From: Sternotherus odoratus
Lineage: Eukaryota; Chordata; Testudines; Kinosternidae
Direction: 5' to 3'
NCBI GenBank assembly: GCA_032164245.1
Contig: JAVMKO010000006.1
Location: 38,218,319-38,282,318, forward strand
Length of the DNA stretch: 64,000 nucleotides
Below the pieces are notes generated by a model. The model had not been told where the DNA came from. It did not search any database and saw nothing but the letters and a program-made list of their open reading frames with translations. Below, one piece after another: positions 24,969 to 38,156 of the stretch. The first letter of the stretch is position 1. Every line of letters begins with the position of its first letter. The position numbers and the translations under genes are program-made.

Positions 24969-25559
24969 AGTCCCCATAGGAAAGAAATACGTCCAATGTG
25001 TTTCTAGTTGGCATACACTAGCATAAAGCTATAATGTTTGCGTTACAAACATTGAGCTAATGTTCATTTGTTTAAAAAGAAATATAAAATCTATTCCCAC
25101 CAAAATTTAAAAGAAGAAAGAAAACTTTATAATGGTATTACAAATACTTATTCCACCACCACTGGTCATACACATATCTGGTCAAATTTGAAAGTCCAGA
25201 TATTTATGTCAAACCAACAACCACCAATCTATACAATGTCAGGGTGCTAATATCAGGCAACAATTCATCACCTAAAAGCTTCATTGCAATCCTTCCCTCT
25301 CATTTTTGCGGCAGTGATTGATCTTGTTACCTTTATCACTGATTTGTCAAAAAGACCAAACCAACTTTAACTTTCAAGAAGCGGGAGGTAGGGGAGAGAT
25401 TTCTAAAAATTTCCCATGACCTGCAACAGTCCAGATGTTCCTGCTTGAGAAATTCCACCAGCGGTGTACATTTGGGTTGAAACAAAATGTTTGTTCTGAC
25501 AAGACAATTGCCATCACTATCTTCAAGCAATATCTAACCATATCAGCTGAAAATAGACT

Positions 25560-26320
25560 AAAGTGTGACGTGTCATTCCATATAATTGGAAAGATTATGA
25601 TTTACTGAATGTGATTATCCAATTTGTATGCTTGTATCATTTCTGTATTTAAAGTTAGGGATATTGAATATGTATCTGTATTTCAACTATGCTACTTTGG
25701 GTAATGCCCACTGCTAAGAACTTCAGGTACAACAATGAAAAAGTCTGACAGTGCTGATGGCCCAGCAACAAGAGACAATGGACTGTAAAAGAGCTTAGTC
25801 TTCCTGTGAACGTGTGGGTCAGCCTGTAAAGAATGGCTACAGGGGTCCTACAGAGGCATGTGACCATGTCACCTGACACTGGAACCCATCTTGAATTCTG
25901 TACTTTTCCCATGAGACGCTATGGGGGTCAAACTAGGAAACAAAGGACTCCCGCCTTATGCAAATCCTATTTAAGGGTGGGGAGTGAGATAATACAGGTC
26001 ATCAGTTCTCCTCTGCTACCTCACCCAAAATAACTGCTGGAAACAACTAAGACTGAACTGGGGGGAAAGAACTGGAACCAGGCTAGAAGAATGTCTGGCT
26101 TGTTAAGAAGATTATTAGAACCATACTTAGGGTGAGAGCTTACATGTAACCAGTTTCTTTACTTTATTAAGCTTAGTTTGCATGCTCGGTTTCATTTTCT
26201 TCGTAATCTGCCTTGTTCTGTCTCCTACCTTCTTAAACTACCTGTTACAATTTATTTTGGGTTTATATAATATAACCTAGTTTCTGCAATTTCTAACTCG
26301 GGGGGGAGGACGAGACATTA
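25560..26320 (+). mobile_element. Possible LTR or solo retroelement terminus
   Basis: Has a TATA-like cctatttaagggtgg at about 25966 and a long T-rich 3' region ending near 'aacctagtttctgcaatttc'. The pattern recalls turtle LTR retrotransposons but the ends and TSD were not found. Confidence 0.35.
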
Positions 26321-27875
26321 TGCATACCCTCCTCCACATTGAGGGAGGGGGGAAATTTCATAATATATCTTTGGATCTGTACTCCCTCATTCCTGTTGCA
26401 GTCATCACAAACACAGTATGTATGAGGTTGCAAAGTACCTTGGCAAAGAGCTTCTACAACGTTTTGACATCCTCTACTCAGTTGACATGCATCTTTCTCA
26501 CTGCTGTTGTCCTTTACATGTCTGCAAACCAGAAGTCTTCAAGATTTAGCCCAAATAAATTAGTGAGAAGATGAATAAGGACTTGGGAAATTCAGTCCAA
26601 GTAGATAATGAAAGTAATTCCAACTTCTGTTTGGCAAAATTGTAACAGCTGGCTCAAACATTTAATACAGAATATTGCTACAGGATCAACATCTCCCATT
26701 TTCAAAATAAAAGCCTCTGGTTCCCTCAGCCTGGGAGTTTTAGCATAGACTGACCTAAGTCGATCGTTTTATTGACCTAATAGTCATGATATTAAGTGTC
26801 TAACCTTGGCATTTGTCTGACTCTAGGAGCACCAGGCTATTATCTTGCCACTGTCCTTCATTGACACTGTTTTAATTAGGCCCTATTAAGTATTTTCCTT
26901 GTGTCAGGACTATCTGAATGGATCTTAATATGCTTTTTACTATGACTCCATATGAGGCCTAATAGCTTCACCTGTGCAGAGTTCAGAGCAGCTCCATGGG
27001 GAGGCTGGGATTTGCAGCCACAGAAGTCTTGGGACATCTGGGGGCTCAGATCACACTCAATGAGACACTTAATTGAATCCCTTCCTCTTCCTGTAACTCC
27101 ACCTAGCCTGACTTCCACAAATGACAGCCAGGCCCTTGAGAATTACATCAGGGAAAGTGCTGCGCAGGTGCAGTATATCCCAATTCCCTCATCTGTCTCT
27201 AAATGCCAGCCCAGTAAAGACTGAACAGGCCACAAGACTGAAGACAGTCATATGGTTCACAACTGCTGCAAGTCAGGGAGAACAGAGCTCCATTAGGCTG
27301 GAGACCCTAAAATCCCTGGCAATTAACTGGGACAGGCAAGGGACTCTTAAATAATTCCTCCAAACACCACGCAAGACAGATTTAGTGTGGTGTTTGTTTT
27401 CTTTAGAAAAATACACATATTTAAGAAGCTATAGGCTGATGGCCTGTCAACTCTGCCCGTGGAGGACTCAGTGCCAGACTTAGGGTCTTTATTCAAGCAT
27501 AGTTTTATTCTCCAAAAATGCAACTTAGGCAAAACCTTTAATACAGACACAAGATTTTTCCTCATTATCTCACTCAGTCCATCTCACTTCAGAGTTGACC
27601 ATAGTCTCCCTCTTGTTGCTGCTCATTCCTCCTCCAAGCCATCTTCTTAGGAGTGGCCCTTCTTCAGGGCCTGCCAGAGGAGCCAGCTCCCCTACTAACT
27701 GAGCTCTATCTCACTCTTTGTAGATTCCTATTCCTCTGACTCCTTCCCAGCTGGGTAAATAATTGAACAGGGTCATATGATCATTAGCCCATCAGGAACA
27801 GATGGAAGGATCACAAGTGAGGCTGGCCCTGATTTCCCTGAAAGGGCTAATCACTCTATGACAGGGACCCATTAA
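26321..27875. other. Repeat-like but unidentified
   Basis: Higher GC than its flanks from about 26900 to 27850, with no reading frame of interest. The block ending near 27868 ('gggctaatcactctatgaca') looks like an LTR or repeat end, but I cannot bound it. Confidence 0.3.
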
Positions 27876-28112
27876 TAATAATACCACCTAGCTCTTATAT
27901 AGATAGCACTTTTCATCAGAAGAAATCAAAGCCCTTGCATTATAGAAGGTCAGTCTCATGCCCATTTCAAGATATGGTAACTGGGGCACAAAGACAGGAA
28001 ATGAGACTTACCCAATATCACCCAGACGCCAGTGGCAGAAATGGGCTTAGAACCCAGGTCTTTTGAATTCCCGTCCAGTGCTCTATCCACTACCTCATCA
28101 CTGCCCCTTTTA
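27876..28112. repeat. Old SINE/LINE tail of the MIR/L3 type
   Basis: The order 'tagcacttttcatc', 'tggggcacaaagacag', 'acttacccaatatcac', 'cagtggcagaaatgggc' and 'ccagtgctctatccacta' is the familiar consensus of ancient amniote CORE/L3-type repeats. Confidence 0.65.
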
Positions 28113-31100
28113 CTTGCCCCTTCTATTCTGGTGCCATTTAGAGATTACTCCCGAACTAAGTTTCTCTTTTCTTTTACATTGGCTTCATTAGGAGACACAA
28201 CAAAACAGAATAAAAGAATAATGATTTTTTTAAAAACAGTGAAGGTGGAATAATGTTTCCCTATCAAGGAATAAAGAAGAAATTCAAATAATCATAGTGG
28301 TATTCTCCTACAACGCAGAATGGCCATAATGTTCATTAACATGCCAGATCACAATATAATCTCTCCATAAAATCCTAGAGGCACATTTACAAACTTTTAA
28401 TAATTTTTAATGGTTTGTTTAAAAATAATTGTCCTCTTAATTAAAATGAAATTGTAATTCTCAAACGTATAACTTTTCAACTACAAAAACTGCTTTGACA
28501 GATAGTTGCATTAGTACAGCACTGCAATTTAAGGGCTGGGACTTTTCTGGTTTTGGTTTGCATTTTCAAAGAGTCCAAAATGGTGATGAAATGGACAGAA
28601 ATTCTTGTTAAAACAAGAAAGTTTTTTGCTAATAGTTCACAAAGCAAAACTTGTACAAGTTTTATTCTAAAATGTCATTTATTTCATATGACAAAAAAAC
28701 CTTAAAAAAAACTTTTGAAAAAGTCAGATGCCCTTGTCTGCTAGAATATAGATAAAAATCAAAGTTCAATGGGTCATTTTTAAAAATCTTGATGGAATCT
28801 AAAGAGAACAGTTAATTCATTTTCTGCAAGCAATTTAAAGAAGGACATCTGTGTTACTTAAAATGCTTCTTTATTTCACCTGTACTTGTTTGGAAGCCAG
28901 ACAACATCCTTTAGCAAGAAAGAGACTGAAAGAGTTTAAGAACTGTTGGAGTTATTCCGGCAGAATAGCAATTTTTACAATTCTCCAAGAACACTGGTTA
29001 TTCTAGCTATTCTATTTCTCTCTCATCATTAGCCTTTTACTATCTTTATTTGCATCCGAAATGCTGAAGTAAATGAGAAGATTTAAATATTTACAAGAGT
29101 GAGCATTTATTTTAAAGATGTGTCAAAACTGCATCATCATTATTTGGTATTCACTCCAGTTAATCATAATGCAATTATTAATAGGTATATATGACATACT
29201 TCCTTTGGCATTCCATTCTCAAAACAATTAAAAAAAACCAATACTAGCATTTGAGAAGAAACAAGATTTTTGTTGGATTGGTTTTTCTTACTCTAAAAGC
29301 ATTTTTAGATTCTGAACACATCAAAATAGCAGAATCTCTAGTCAGACACTAAGTGGGATTCACTGAAACACAATGTTAGTTCTAATGGATGGATGATTGT
29401 GTTTGGTTTTTTGAAACTTTGAAGTATAGGTAAGTCTTGATCACACAAATTAATAAATCCTAAAGCTGGAGTTAACAATAACCATTACACCCAAATTCTG
29501 CAGCTTAGCCCAGCCAATTTTTCAAAAGGTCAGGTTGTGAACTGGAGAAGATCAGGGAGGTCCACCGCATAGCTTTGTTGCCAGGCATCTCTCGTCTGGA
29601 TTGTTGCAGGCATTTATTAGTATTCGTCAGCAGACTCAACAAAGCAAACAAGAAATTCAAGCACGAATAATAAAATGAAATGCTGCTATATAACCCTTTG
29701 TCATTCAGCAAATATGGGACTTTTTAGCTACATTGTTCCTAAACCTGGGTTACTACTTTAATTTTTCTCCACAGTGCTGACTGAATGAGTATGCATGTGT
29801 GTTAAATGCAGAGCTCCCTTAACAACTGCAGGACTGCCATTTAATCTGTTGGTAGATGGACCATTTCCTGTGGGAACTCTAGCTATGACTTCCAGATCCA
29901 CCAAATAAATCTCAGATTAGGATTCCAAATGAAACCTGCCTTTGGCAGATAAAAAATGTCACGATGGATATAAACAGTAAAATTATAAATTATCTAGGTG
30001 TTGCACAATGACTTTATGTGCGTTTTTTGTTTACACTTTCCCCGATATCACAACTATACAAGGCATTCATCAAATGTCACACTTTCATAATATTGGAGGC
30101 ATCATTAAAACTGTTTGGCTAAGGACCTTGAAGTGTTTAAGCAGTAGCTCAAAAGTATATTTGTGCAAAGTAGAAGAATAAATTTACATATCAGCAGCAG
30201 CTCATAAGGGATGGGTAAATATTCTGTTTATCTCTCATTGTAATTCAGGTTAGTTTAAATACAGGGTTTCAGGATATCATTACAGCCTATGCAGAGTTAT
30301 TACAGAATTTCCAAACACAGTGACTGGCAGAGTTTTATTCATGCACACTAGTATTTATGTTTTCTAGAAAAACTGAAAACATAAATGGGATAAAGTAAAC
30401 CTTCCCATCTCATTTTTCTGCTGTTATTGTGATACCAGACAATTACAATTTATATATGACCAATTCAATTAGCTAAATCTTGATTATTCACAATTCCCTT
30501 TTCTCTACAGCGGGGTCATTAAGTACACTGAAAATTCTCTGTATTAACCAATATATTCTGCGTTCTCCATTACATTTGGATAATTAAGTTCTATTGTATT
30601 TAGAATTCTGAACAAAACAAAAACAAACTACTCTTTAAATGATTTTTCCTTTAAAGATTTATTTTAATTTTAGGTATCCACCATAAAAAAAAAGAAAGGA
30701 AAGGTCACTTTTGGCAATAAAATGCCAATAAAAATCATTCAGAGCAAATGGTCTATTAAAGATGCAGGTGAAGTCTCTGACGCTAGTCTCCAATGCACTC
30801 CCCAGAGAACAAGGGCTGTTTTTTAATGAAATTTTTTGCTATGTCTTTGCTCATCTTACCTGTGCTAATGCAGGCCTTTCTGGATTTAAGCTTCATACTG
30901 GTTGATAATAAAATACTAGCAATGAAGGTTTCTAAAGAAGGAAACAACCAATTCTACTTGTACCTGTGATAGTTCTTCTAAAGCGGATTCTGAGGCGTAG
31001 TATAAAAGATGGCTGTGGTAATAACTGCCACTACAGTGAGCACACATTTAAAGTATTTTTAAACTTAGCACTGCCCCCAATTTTAAAGACTAAAATGATA

Positions 31101-32099
31101 CAAAGATACTTTAACCAAATAATAAATGGATGTTACTTATAAAGCACTGAGTTTTCAATTTAGTGTATAATCATTAACAACAATCTTCACAACATTGCTT
31201 TGAGAGCTGTGTAAATGTTGCGGAGCTTTAATTTTGTGTCTGGTGGGGAGCAGTTAGGGAGACTCTTACAGCCCCTACGCTCCATCCAACATACATGCAA
31301 ACAGTTTCCAATTTAGTGATTTAAAGTTTTTGGAGGTAGGGTTTGAGTGGCTGAAGGGGGAGGGAAGGTTGTTTTTTTTTAGGGCAGATCAGATAATACG
31401 TGAGTTCAGTCGGTCATTTAGAGTAGCTAGAAGTCTAGCAATCAAAGAGAACAAAACAATTCCCCCACAAAATTTAATTCACTTTCATTTTTAGATCTCT
31501 CAACCTTCAGATCCCTTCTCTCTTTCAAGGGTTCTTTTGGGGTGTCCTGTTCCATATTACTCAACCTGAGATTTTTTTGTCTCCTTCCTTATGTCCACTG
31601 TTGCCCTGTTGTTTTTACCCCCTCCACTTGTGATGTTTTCTCTTGACCCTTGTGCCTCTTCTGCTTCTGACATCATGCTGCTTATCCTGCTCCCCCTGTG
31701 CTCCCTCTTTCGGGGTCCCTTTATCTTTATGTAAGCAGTAGGGTGGATTTCCCTTCCCTGAAGGCAGAAGGAGAGGAGGAAACAGCTGCAGTTTCTCCTG
31801 CTGCAGCATTTGAAGGGAGAAGAACTGAGCCAAGCATGTTGAGTGTGGTCCCACTCTGCCCCACACATCCACTGTACTCTTGGAGCGAGGGGCATCAGTC
31901 ACCGCCTCCCCACAACAGCCACAGCAGCACTGTGTGTTTCGGAGAAAGAAGACACATCACCTCAAGTCTGTACCCAGTCAACTCTTGAGTCAATTAGGGC
32001 ACTGGCTGGAGGTGAGAAGCAGTTTTACAACCGTGTGTTACCCCAGAGGTTCACTGAGTAAGTTAGAAGGCTAACGTGATAAGTGGCAGTGGAGCAGAA
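28113..32099. other. Intron-like, nothing supported
   Basis: AT-rich. Overlapping frames at about 31557-31990 on both strands have no splice or domain support. No repeat was bounded. Confidence 0.4.
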
Positions 32100-32272
32100 G
32101 CTTCACCAGCCCATACCACAGAGAGGTAATTACATGGCCATTTAGAGAGCAACAGACATAGAGAAGTTAAGAGACTTGATCAAGGTGACTCTGCAAGTCA
32201 ATAGTAGGTGTGGGATTGGATTCATCAGTTCCTGGCTCCTAGACCCACACTCAGTCTGTTGGACAACTTCCA
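32100..32272. repeat. Second MIR/L3-type fragment
   Basis: Shares 'gagaagttaagagacttg', 'aaggtgactctgcaagtcaa' and 'cctggctcctagacccacac' with the same consensus as 27876-28112. Confidence 0.55.
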
Positions 32273-35200
32273 GCTAACTATATATGTAATTAATGCAATG
32301 GGAGTTTTGGGAACATAAGGAGAATAGCACAGACTTCACTCAATGGCTTAGTATTTCTTTTTTCAGTGTTACATCAGGACATTCATGTTACATTTCATTC
32401 CATTTAGAAAGAAAGAAATCATAGTAAAATCTATATGCTACGAAATCCCTGCAATCAGACAGAGCTCCTTACTAACATGGTCTATATCTTTCATGGAAAT
32501 GGAGGATTTTGTTTGCTTGCTTTTAATAAAAACATCATCAACAAATGTGTCTTGACTAACTTTTTACCCCATTTTACATCGATGTTCCAAATGTGTGCAG
32601 CTGTACATATCAATTACAATGAATTTATCTGGGATTTTGTTGATAACTAATGGAAGTAATTTGCAAGTGAAGTAAATGAAATAAATACATGATATATATT
32701 TCTAAAGAGGTTTCATTTCTTAATACATTTTCAGTATGCTATAAAATGGAACACCATATTTATAAATATATATCATAATTATGCTGACATAAGGAAAAAG
32801 AGCTAGATTTTCAAAGCATGTACCTAACATGTGTATATCTCACATGCATGTACAAATACATGTAGCAAATACACAGACATCACATATGTGCACACACAAG
32901 GAAGCTGTACACAAACACTAAATATTTAAATTCATAAACCAGGCACACACAAATATACCTGAGGAATTCTATGTATCTAACTATGGTAATCTGGCCCACA
33001 TGTTTATTATTCCGCCCCCCCCCCATTCTGTTTTTCCTGGGGAGAGAGTGAAGGGGGAAATTCTTGAACATGATAGTAAATTAGAATCAGCATAGCACAC
33101 AGTAAATTCTATGGCAATTTCCACATGCTGCTCCAATTTCCACACACAATGCAACTCAAATCCAATCTACATCATCACAACCTGATTAAACTGTACGCCT
33201 CTCAACAGTCAGTGACATGCATGCTAAATTTGGTACAAATTAAAGTGCTTTTTATGAAGCAGACAAATGTCCTCTAGGGACTAAGATAAAACCAGTGTAT
33301 TCATTTTAATTGTCACCAGACTAGAATTTAACACCCGATCTTTTGTAACACTGGTTCATTAGCTCACTATGCAATCTATCCTTAACATGCAAAGTGAGAG
33401 GGAACTATATTACTGATCTTACTCTATGATAATTATATAACTATGGTTGAAGGTGTTAATTAAAAACTCCTCTTTTCAGGGCTTAAAAACTTTGTGCTAA
33501 TAACTCCTTCTCCAGAAAGAAACTGGGCATGCAAGATTCCAATTGGGATCATAATTTGTTTTAAAATAAAATTTTAAATACAAATAATCAGAATTTGAGT
33601 TACAGAAAACAGCAGTGAAAACTTTGGATACTTTTTGGCACTCTCACAAATAAAATCAATTAGGGAGATATTATTTATTTATTTTATTTTGCACCTATAC
33701 ATCCAAATCAGGGATCAGGCTCTCATTTCACTGAACACTGTACACACACTTACTAAAAGACAATTCCTTCCCCTAAAGAGTTTAAACTCCAGGGTTGTTT
33801 GATTAACACTATGCTGGTAACTCAACTCTCATACTAATTTTTTTTTACTATGTAATCATATGGGACAAAAAGAGTTGTTGGTTTGGTGACTCTTTGTGCC
33901 TACGTATCTTTGAAATTCAGTTCTTCCAATAATAAATTGTAGTCTTTAAAAAAAAAAATCCAAACTTAAAAACAAAAGCAAAAACCACAAGCTTTGTAAG
34001 TATTTGGACTGTTAAGGGAACTTTGCCACTTTGCTACTTTTAAAATCAACCAAAAAAGGACAAATTAAGTTGCCTACTTTTACAAAATTAGTAATTCTAG
34101 TTGCACAGCAATCAGATTGTCATGATATTTTCTCCAGTTTGGAGTGACAGAATATCTCCTCTCATTTTTGGTTAAGAGATCAAAAACTACCTTGCATATC
34201 CAAGAAGTTTTATCTCCCTCCTTTCCTTAAACCAAATAAATTCACACACAAAAACACAACATAGACAAAAAGATCACAACTGCAAAAAGTATAACAAATG
34301 TGAAAATATTTGTAGTTAACAATGAAACATCCCCTGAGCCCTTCAAGAATACCTTTCAAATATAGCTCTTGACATGAGACATCACTCCGTTCAAACACAA
34401 ATTTACCTGCAAGTAAATTTACCTGCCATTTTTCCAAATCCTGCAATTTCCTGTGAATTGGTATAAAAATGTTGAATCTTGAAGTTTAGTTCATAGAAAC
34501 CTATATACCTAAAAGGAGCCAATGCCATTCCAAGCCTCCTCATCTGCTTTTATTTAATTATATTTGTGTGTTCTCCATATTTTGGTCCTTTGCCACACAT
34601 TTAGGCCATCATCAAGTAAAAGTTTTACATCCCAATTTACAACTTCTTTTAATTTCTATGCAAACTTTATAAATACATTTGTAAGATTAAATTTCTTTTT
34701 AGAATAGACTATAGTCCTATGCTTTCAGGCTTGGAATCTGAGCATTTCATCTGGAAATGAAACAGTTTTCACTTGCCAGCTGCCAATGATCCTAAACCAT
34801 TCCATCTAAGAATACTTGAGAGAAATATTTGAGAAACCACTATCCCCCTATTAAAAACGAGGTCCTGTGGACATAAACAGTAAATTTAAATTAGACCCAA
34901 GACCAAAATGGTAATCCTTACACACAGACTAGTTTTTAACCCTTTCTAATATGTACAAAGAGAGGCAAAAGCATGTCTTCAATTTATGAACACATTTATA
35001 ATTCAAAAAGTCTGACTGAATTCCAAAACAAATTTAAAATATAGTGTCCTTCTTAAACTGCTCTCTCAAATGTTTTATTTTCTGGAATACATAAACAAAT
35101 TACCCAATGTACCATGTAATTATTAATACTGCCATTTCTTCAGAGGTAATAACTTATCTTTCCAACCTCTTTGTTTGGTTGAGTTTCTTCTAACCACATG

Positions 35201-36060
35201 AATTTAACCTCAGCCATGCCTAATGTTATTTGCTTATGCAGTAAAACAGGTTCTGAATCAGAAATAGTCATTAGGAGCTATTTCTAGAAGCAACCTATGT
35301 TGGAATATTGGAGGCAGTATACTATCCAATGCAGGAAGGAGTAACAGCTAAGAGGACAGCGTAGAGGATTGAGGAACACAAACAATGGCAAGTTACTATT
35401 TTAATTGTCCAGAGAGAATACTTGAAGTTGTTTTGGATGTACTGGGTCATCCAAAAAAATCAGATGTTCACCTTGGTTACATAAAAGACACTTTACCTGT
35501 TACCAAGATAGCAAGCAGGCCAACTACACCAATAAAGTATCTGCGCTCTTAATACTGGAAAACCAGTTTCAGTGAGTTATTTGTTTGAAATAATACTATT
35601 TTTCCATTTAAACCAAAGTGATGACAAGGAGCTCTGTATGCCCAACAGATCTTAGTAAATCACAACATAAAAACTATTAACACTGTTTATAGTAAGTCTT
35701 TCTTAATTTTTCTATGGATACAAGTGAATAAGAATCATATGATTTTTAAGTTACTAATTACAACTTCATTCTATGTTACGCTATGCATGCTTTCATCTTC
35801 AATATTTCATAAAGCTAGATAATATCTTTTATTGGACCCACAAATTCATAAACATTTGCATGAAATAATGTCCTTTCCTAAGTAATATAAAACTTTGAAA
35901 TCCTTTAATCAGAAGTGACATTTCAAATAAATGGAACTTATTAAATAGCTAGCAGTACTCATTGTTAGCTACTTTGGAAGTTAACCTTTTGAACCTTTCT
36001 TAGGGTATGCTGACCCCTAAAGGTCTAAAGGTACTACATTTGAATTAGCTACATAAAATT
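32273..36060. other. Intron-like apart from the microexon candidate
   Basis: AT-rich, with a C10 run at 33015-33024. Nothing else recognised. Confidence 0.4.
34423..34450 (-). CDS. Candidate 28-nt microexon
   Basis: Between acceptor tttataccaattcacag and donor ATGGCAG/gtaaat lie 28 nt. Read in phase 0, as required by the exon at 38077-38156, it gives EIAGFGKMA plus one base, which then completes a Glu codon with the exon at 20407-20632. Another frame (KLQDLEKWQ) looks more like a coiled coil but breaks the phase chain. A second donor 17 nt further on is also possible. An exon of length 3n+1 is needed in this 17 kb interval and this is the best candidate seen. Confidence 0.3.
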
Positions 36061-36112
36061 TAAAAAGAACAAGAAGTATTTGTGGCACCTTAGAGACTAA
36101 CAAATGTAGTTG

Positions 36113-36151
36113 GGCATAAGCTTTCGTGGGCTAGAACCCTCTTCATCAGAT
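36113..36151 (-). ncRNA. Hammerhead-ribozyme-like motif with intact core boxes
   Basis: On the minus strand CTGATGA (36143-36149) is followed by an extra A, a short stem GAGGG/CCCAC with one mismatch, GAAA (36122-36125), a GC-TTAT-GC mini-hairpin and CC. Both conserved boxes are exact. The base expected to be U before the cleavage position is C, and the extra A after the first box departs from the minimal consensus, so activity is doubtful. Confidence 0.45.
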
Positions 36152-36180
36152 GTATAGAGTGGAACATACCGTAGGAAGAT

Positions 36181-36253
36181 ATCTCTCTATATCTATCTAT
36201 ATATAGATAGATAGATAGATATCTATATATACACATACACACACACACACAGA
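36181..36253. repeat. (TATC)/(GATA) and (CA)n compound microsatellite
   Basis: ATCT-type units, then GATA units, then a CA run, all inside the PLE fragment. Confidence 0.95.
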
Positions 36254-36320
36254 ACATGAAAAGGTGGAACTTGCCACACCAACTTTAAGTGGTTAATCAA
36301 TGAAGGTGAGCTATTATTTA

Positions 36321-37070
36321 AAATAGAGTATAGTGAAAGGCCAGTTCTCCAGTTTTTCCACTTAGCTACTGCAATGAGAATATTTCATAATGGCACTTGA
36401 TTCAGAATTACTTTCAGCTACCTCAGCAGGCATTACGGGGATTAAAAGATGCCTGTAGATTGTTTGTACATACAGTATTACTCCTAAAAAATTATGAATC
36501 TCCAAACTAGTAAGAAACAAGTCTGCTCCTGCAAAAGAAAAAGAATGCTTCCTTTGCCTTGCCTTGCCTTGCAAATGCAAGACTGGTTTTATGGCATATT
36601 TGAAATGTATTCTCTTTGGAGAAACAGTGTGGAGGTGAAAATTTGGGTCACAGATACGTGAGGGTCTGCCATAGCAGAAGTCTTTGTGGTAGAGACTATT
36701 AGCGGCTTGATTCTTCTCTGTTCCACTCTTCCCAACCCTATCTCTATACCCATAGTAATGGCCATTTGCCTGTGAGCGCCTCTCTTACATGAGACACCTG
36801 GGCTCTACCTCTCACATCCTTTCTTTTCTTCAAGATATATGGGCCACCTCATGACTTACCATCTCTACCCCCTTAGGCATTCTATTCCTACTAAGGATCT
36901 AGCCCATTCATGTGATAACACCTTAGACACTTAATTCTCGTGCAGTTCCCCCTTAAATACCCCTCTCCCACAGAACTCTCTATGTCACTACTGAAAAGAC
37001 ATACCTGAGAACTCCCTTTGGTTCTTTCCAAAATAAGATGACTCTTCCCCATCCCAATGAGGAGGCTAAA
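36321..37070. other. Intron-like, nothing recognised
   Basis: Contains only a short 'cttgccttgccttgc' pentamer run near 36557. Confidence 0.4.
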
Positions 37071-37376
37071 GATATGTCTACATTGCAGCTGGAAGGTGTG
37101 ATTCCCATCCTGGGTAGACTTGCACTACCTCAGCTTGAACTAACATGCTAGAAATAGCAGTGTGGATGTTGCAGCAATGGCAGTGGCTTGTGGTAGTCCC
37201 CTGGAGTCCAAGACCGTCCAACCCCTTGGTTCTGAGCTTGGTCGGTGAGCCCAAGCCCATGCCTGCACAGCAACATCCACCCTGCTATTTTTAGCATGTT
37301 AATTTAAGCTAAACTAGTGCAAGTCTGGCTATTTGTGCTGGGACTCGGTCCTCACAGCTGCAGTGTAGACATATTC
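37071..37376. mobile_element. MITE-like element with clear terminal inverted repeats
   Basis: Left end atatgtctacattgcagctg, right end cagctgcagtgtagacatat: about 19 of 20 positions are inverted matches. Internal blocks also show inverted symmetry (catgctagaaatagcagtgt against its reverse near 37280). No transposase. Confidence 0.85.
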
Positions 37377-38076
37377 TAAGAGCCCCAATCCCTAACAAGG
37401 TGCCAAGTGCCCTCAAAGCCCCATTGAAGTAAACAGGGGAGACACCGCACAGTTGGACCATGCTACACTGTCATGTGATTTGAACTAAGGTAATATTAAG
37501 AAGTTATTTAATATTAATAACAAGATTTTGATTCCCACCACAATGAGGGTCTGAATAACCGAAAAAATACCATGACTCTTAATTTTAAGACACACTTTTT
37601 TTTTATTAAATTCATGAAAGAACTAAGTTAGAAAGTAATGGCACTTTGAGGGCAAAAACTGTCTTTTTGTTCTGTGTTTGCATAGTGCCTAGCACAATGA
37701 GATCCCAGTCCATGCCTAGGACTCCTTAGTACCACAATAATACACATAAGTAATAATAACGCTGAATATCACAACTGAGAGTTTAACTGCAGTTCCTTAA
37801 CATTGCAAAATGCAGAAAAGCTACAGTAATCTACAAAAAATTACACTGGTTGAAGATTTGCACATTTTTTCTTTCACTGAAGCTTTAAAATATGATTTTA
37901 AAAGACATAATCCTGCAGCTGCTTTTCTTTCACCCCAAATGTTTCCAAGAGACAGAGCAAAATGACTGGGGAAAAAAAGTCACTTCAATATATCAGCGAG
38001 AACAAATACATTCCAGTCAGTACCTAGCACTGGTACACCACCTGGGGTTACGCATTAACACCTTAAAAGTCCTTAC

Positions 38077-38156
38077 CTTTTGACCAGTCCTCCATTTGTA
38101 CTTCTGAACTTGTTTGATCTGGCACTCACTCCAGTTTTTGCTCCAAGATTGCAGAG
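38077..38156 (-). CDS. Probable exon, Trp/Lys/Gln-rich segment of the MIPOL1-like gene
   Basis: An 80-nt exon with acceptor gttggctttattttag and a near-consensus donor AAAAG/gtaagg. Taking the single base left by the exon at 39565-39693 it reads Ala then 26 codons (starts LQSWSKNWSECQIKQVQ, ends YKWRTGQK) and ends in phase 0. The peptide is strongly basic with three tryptophans. A second frame is also open in this short exon, so the frame choice depends on the neighbouring exon. No function can be assigned from sequence. Confidence 0.55.

Larger units (their letters stand above)
36061..36320 (-). mobile_element. PLE terminal fragment carrying a microsatellite
   Basis: Minus-strand PLE terminus with the hammerhead-like region, gttagtctctaaggtgccac, and an upstream block ending 'ccaccttttcatgttctg'. 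At that upstream point a TG/TATC microsatellite replaces the usual sequence. Confidence 0.8.

Noticed and set aside
25336..25530. Minus-strand frame that reads somewhat like protein, with a possible donor
   Set aside because: No good acceptor after the upstream stop, and its phase fits neither neighbouring exon.
30861..30898. Minus-strand 38-nt exon-like interval with a good donor
   Set aside because: Needs two carried-over bases, which no neighbouring exon supplies.
31557..31990. Overlapping frames of about 95-112 codons on both strands
   Set aside because: Mutual antisense shadows in a moderately GC-rich stretch; no family or splice evidence.
35384..35551. Plus-strand 55-codon frame with a protein-like look
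   Set aside because: No splice signals, domain or promoter; inside an intron on the opposite strand.
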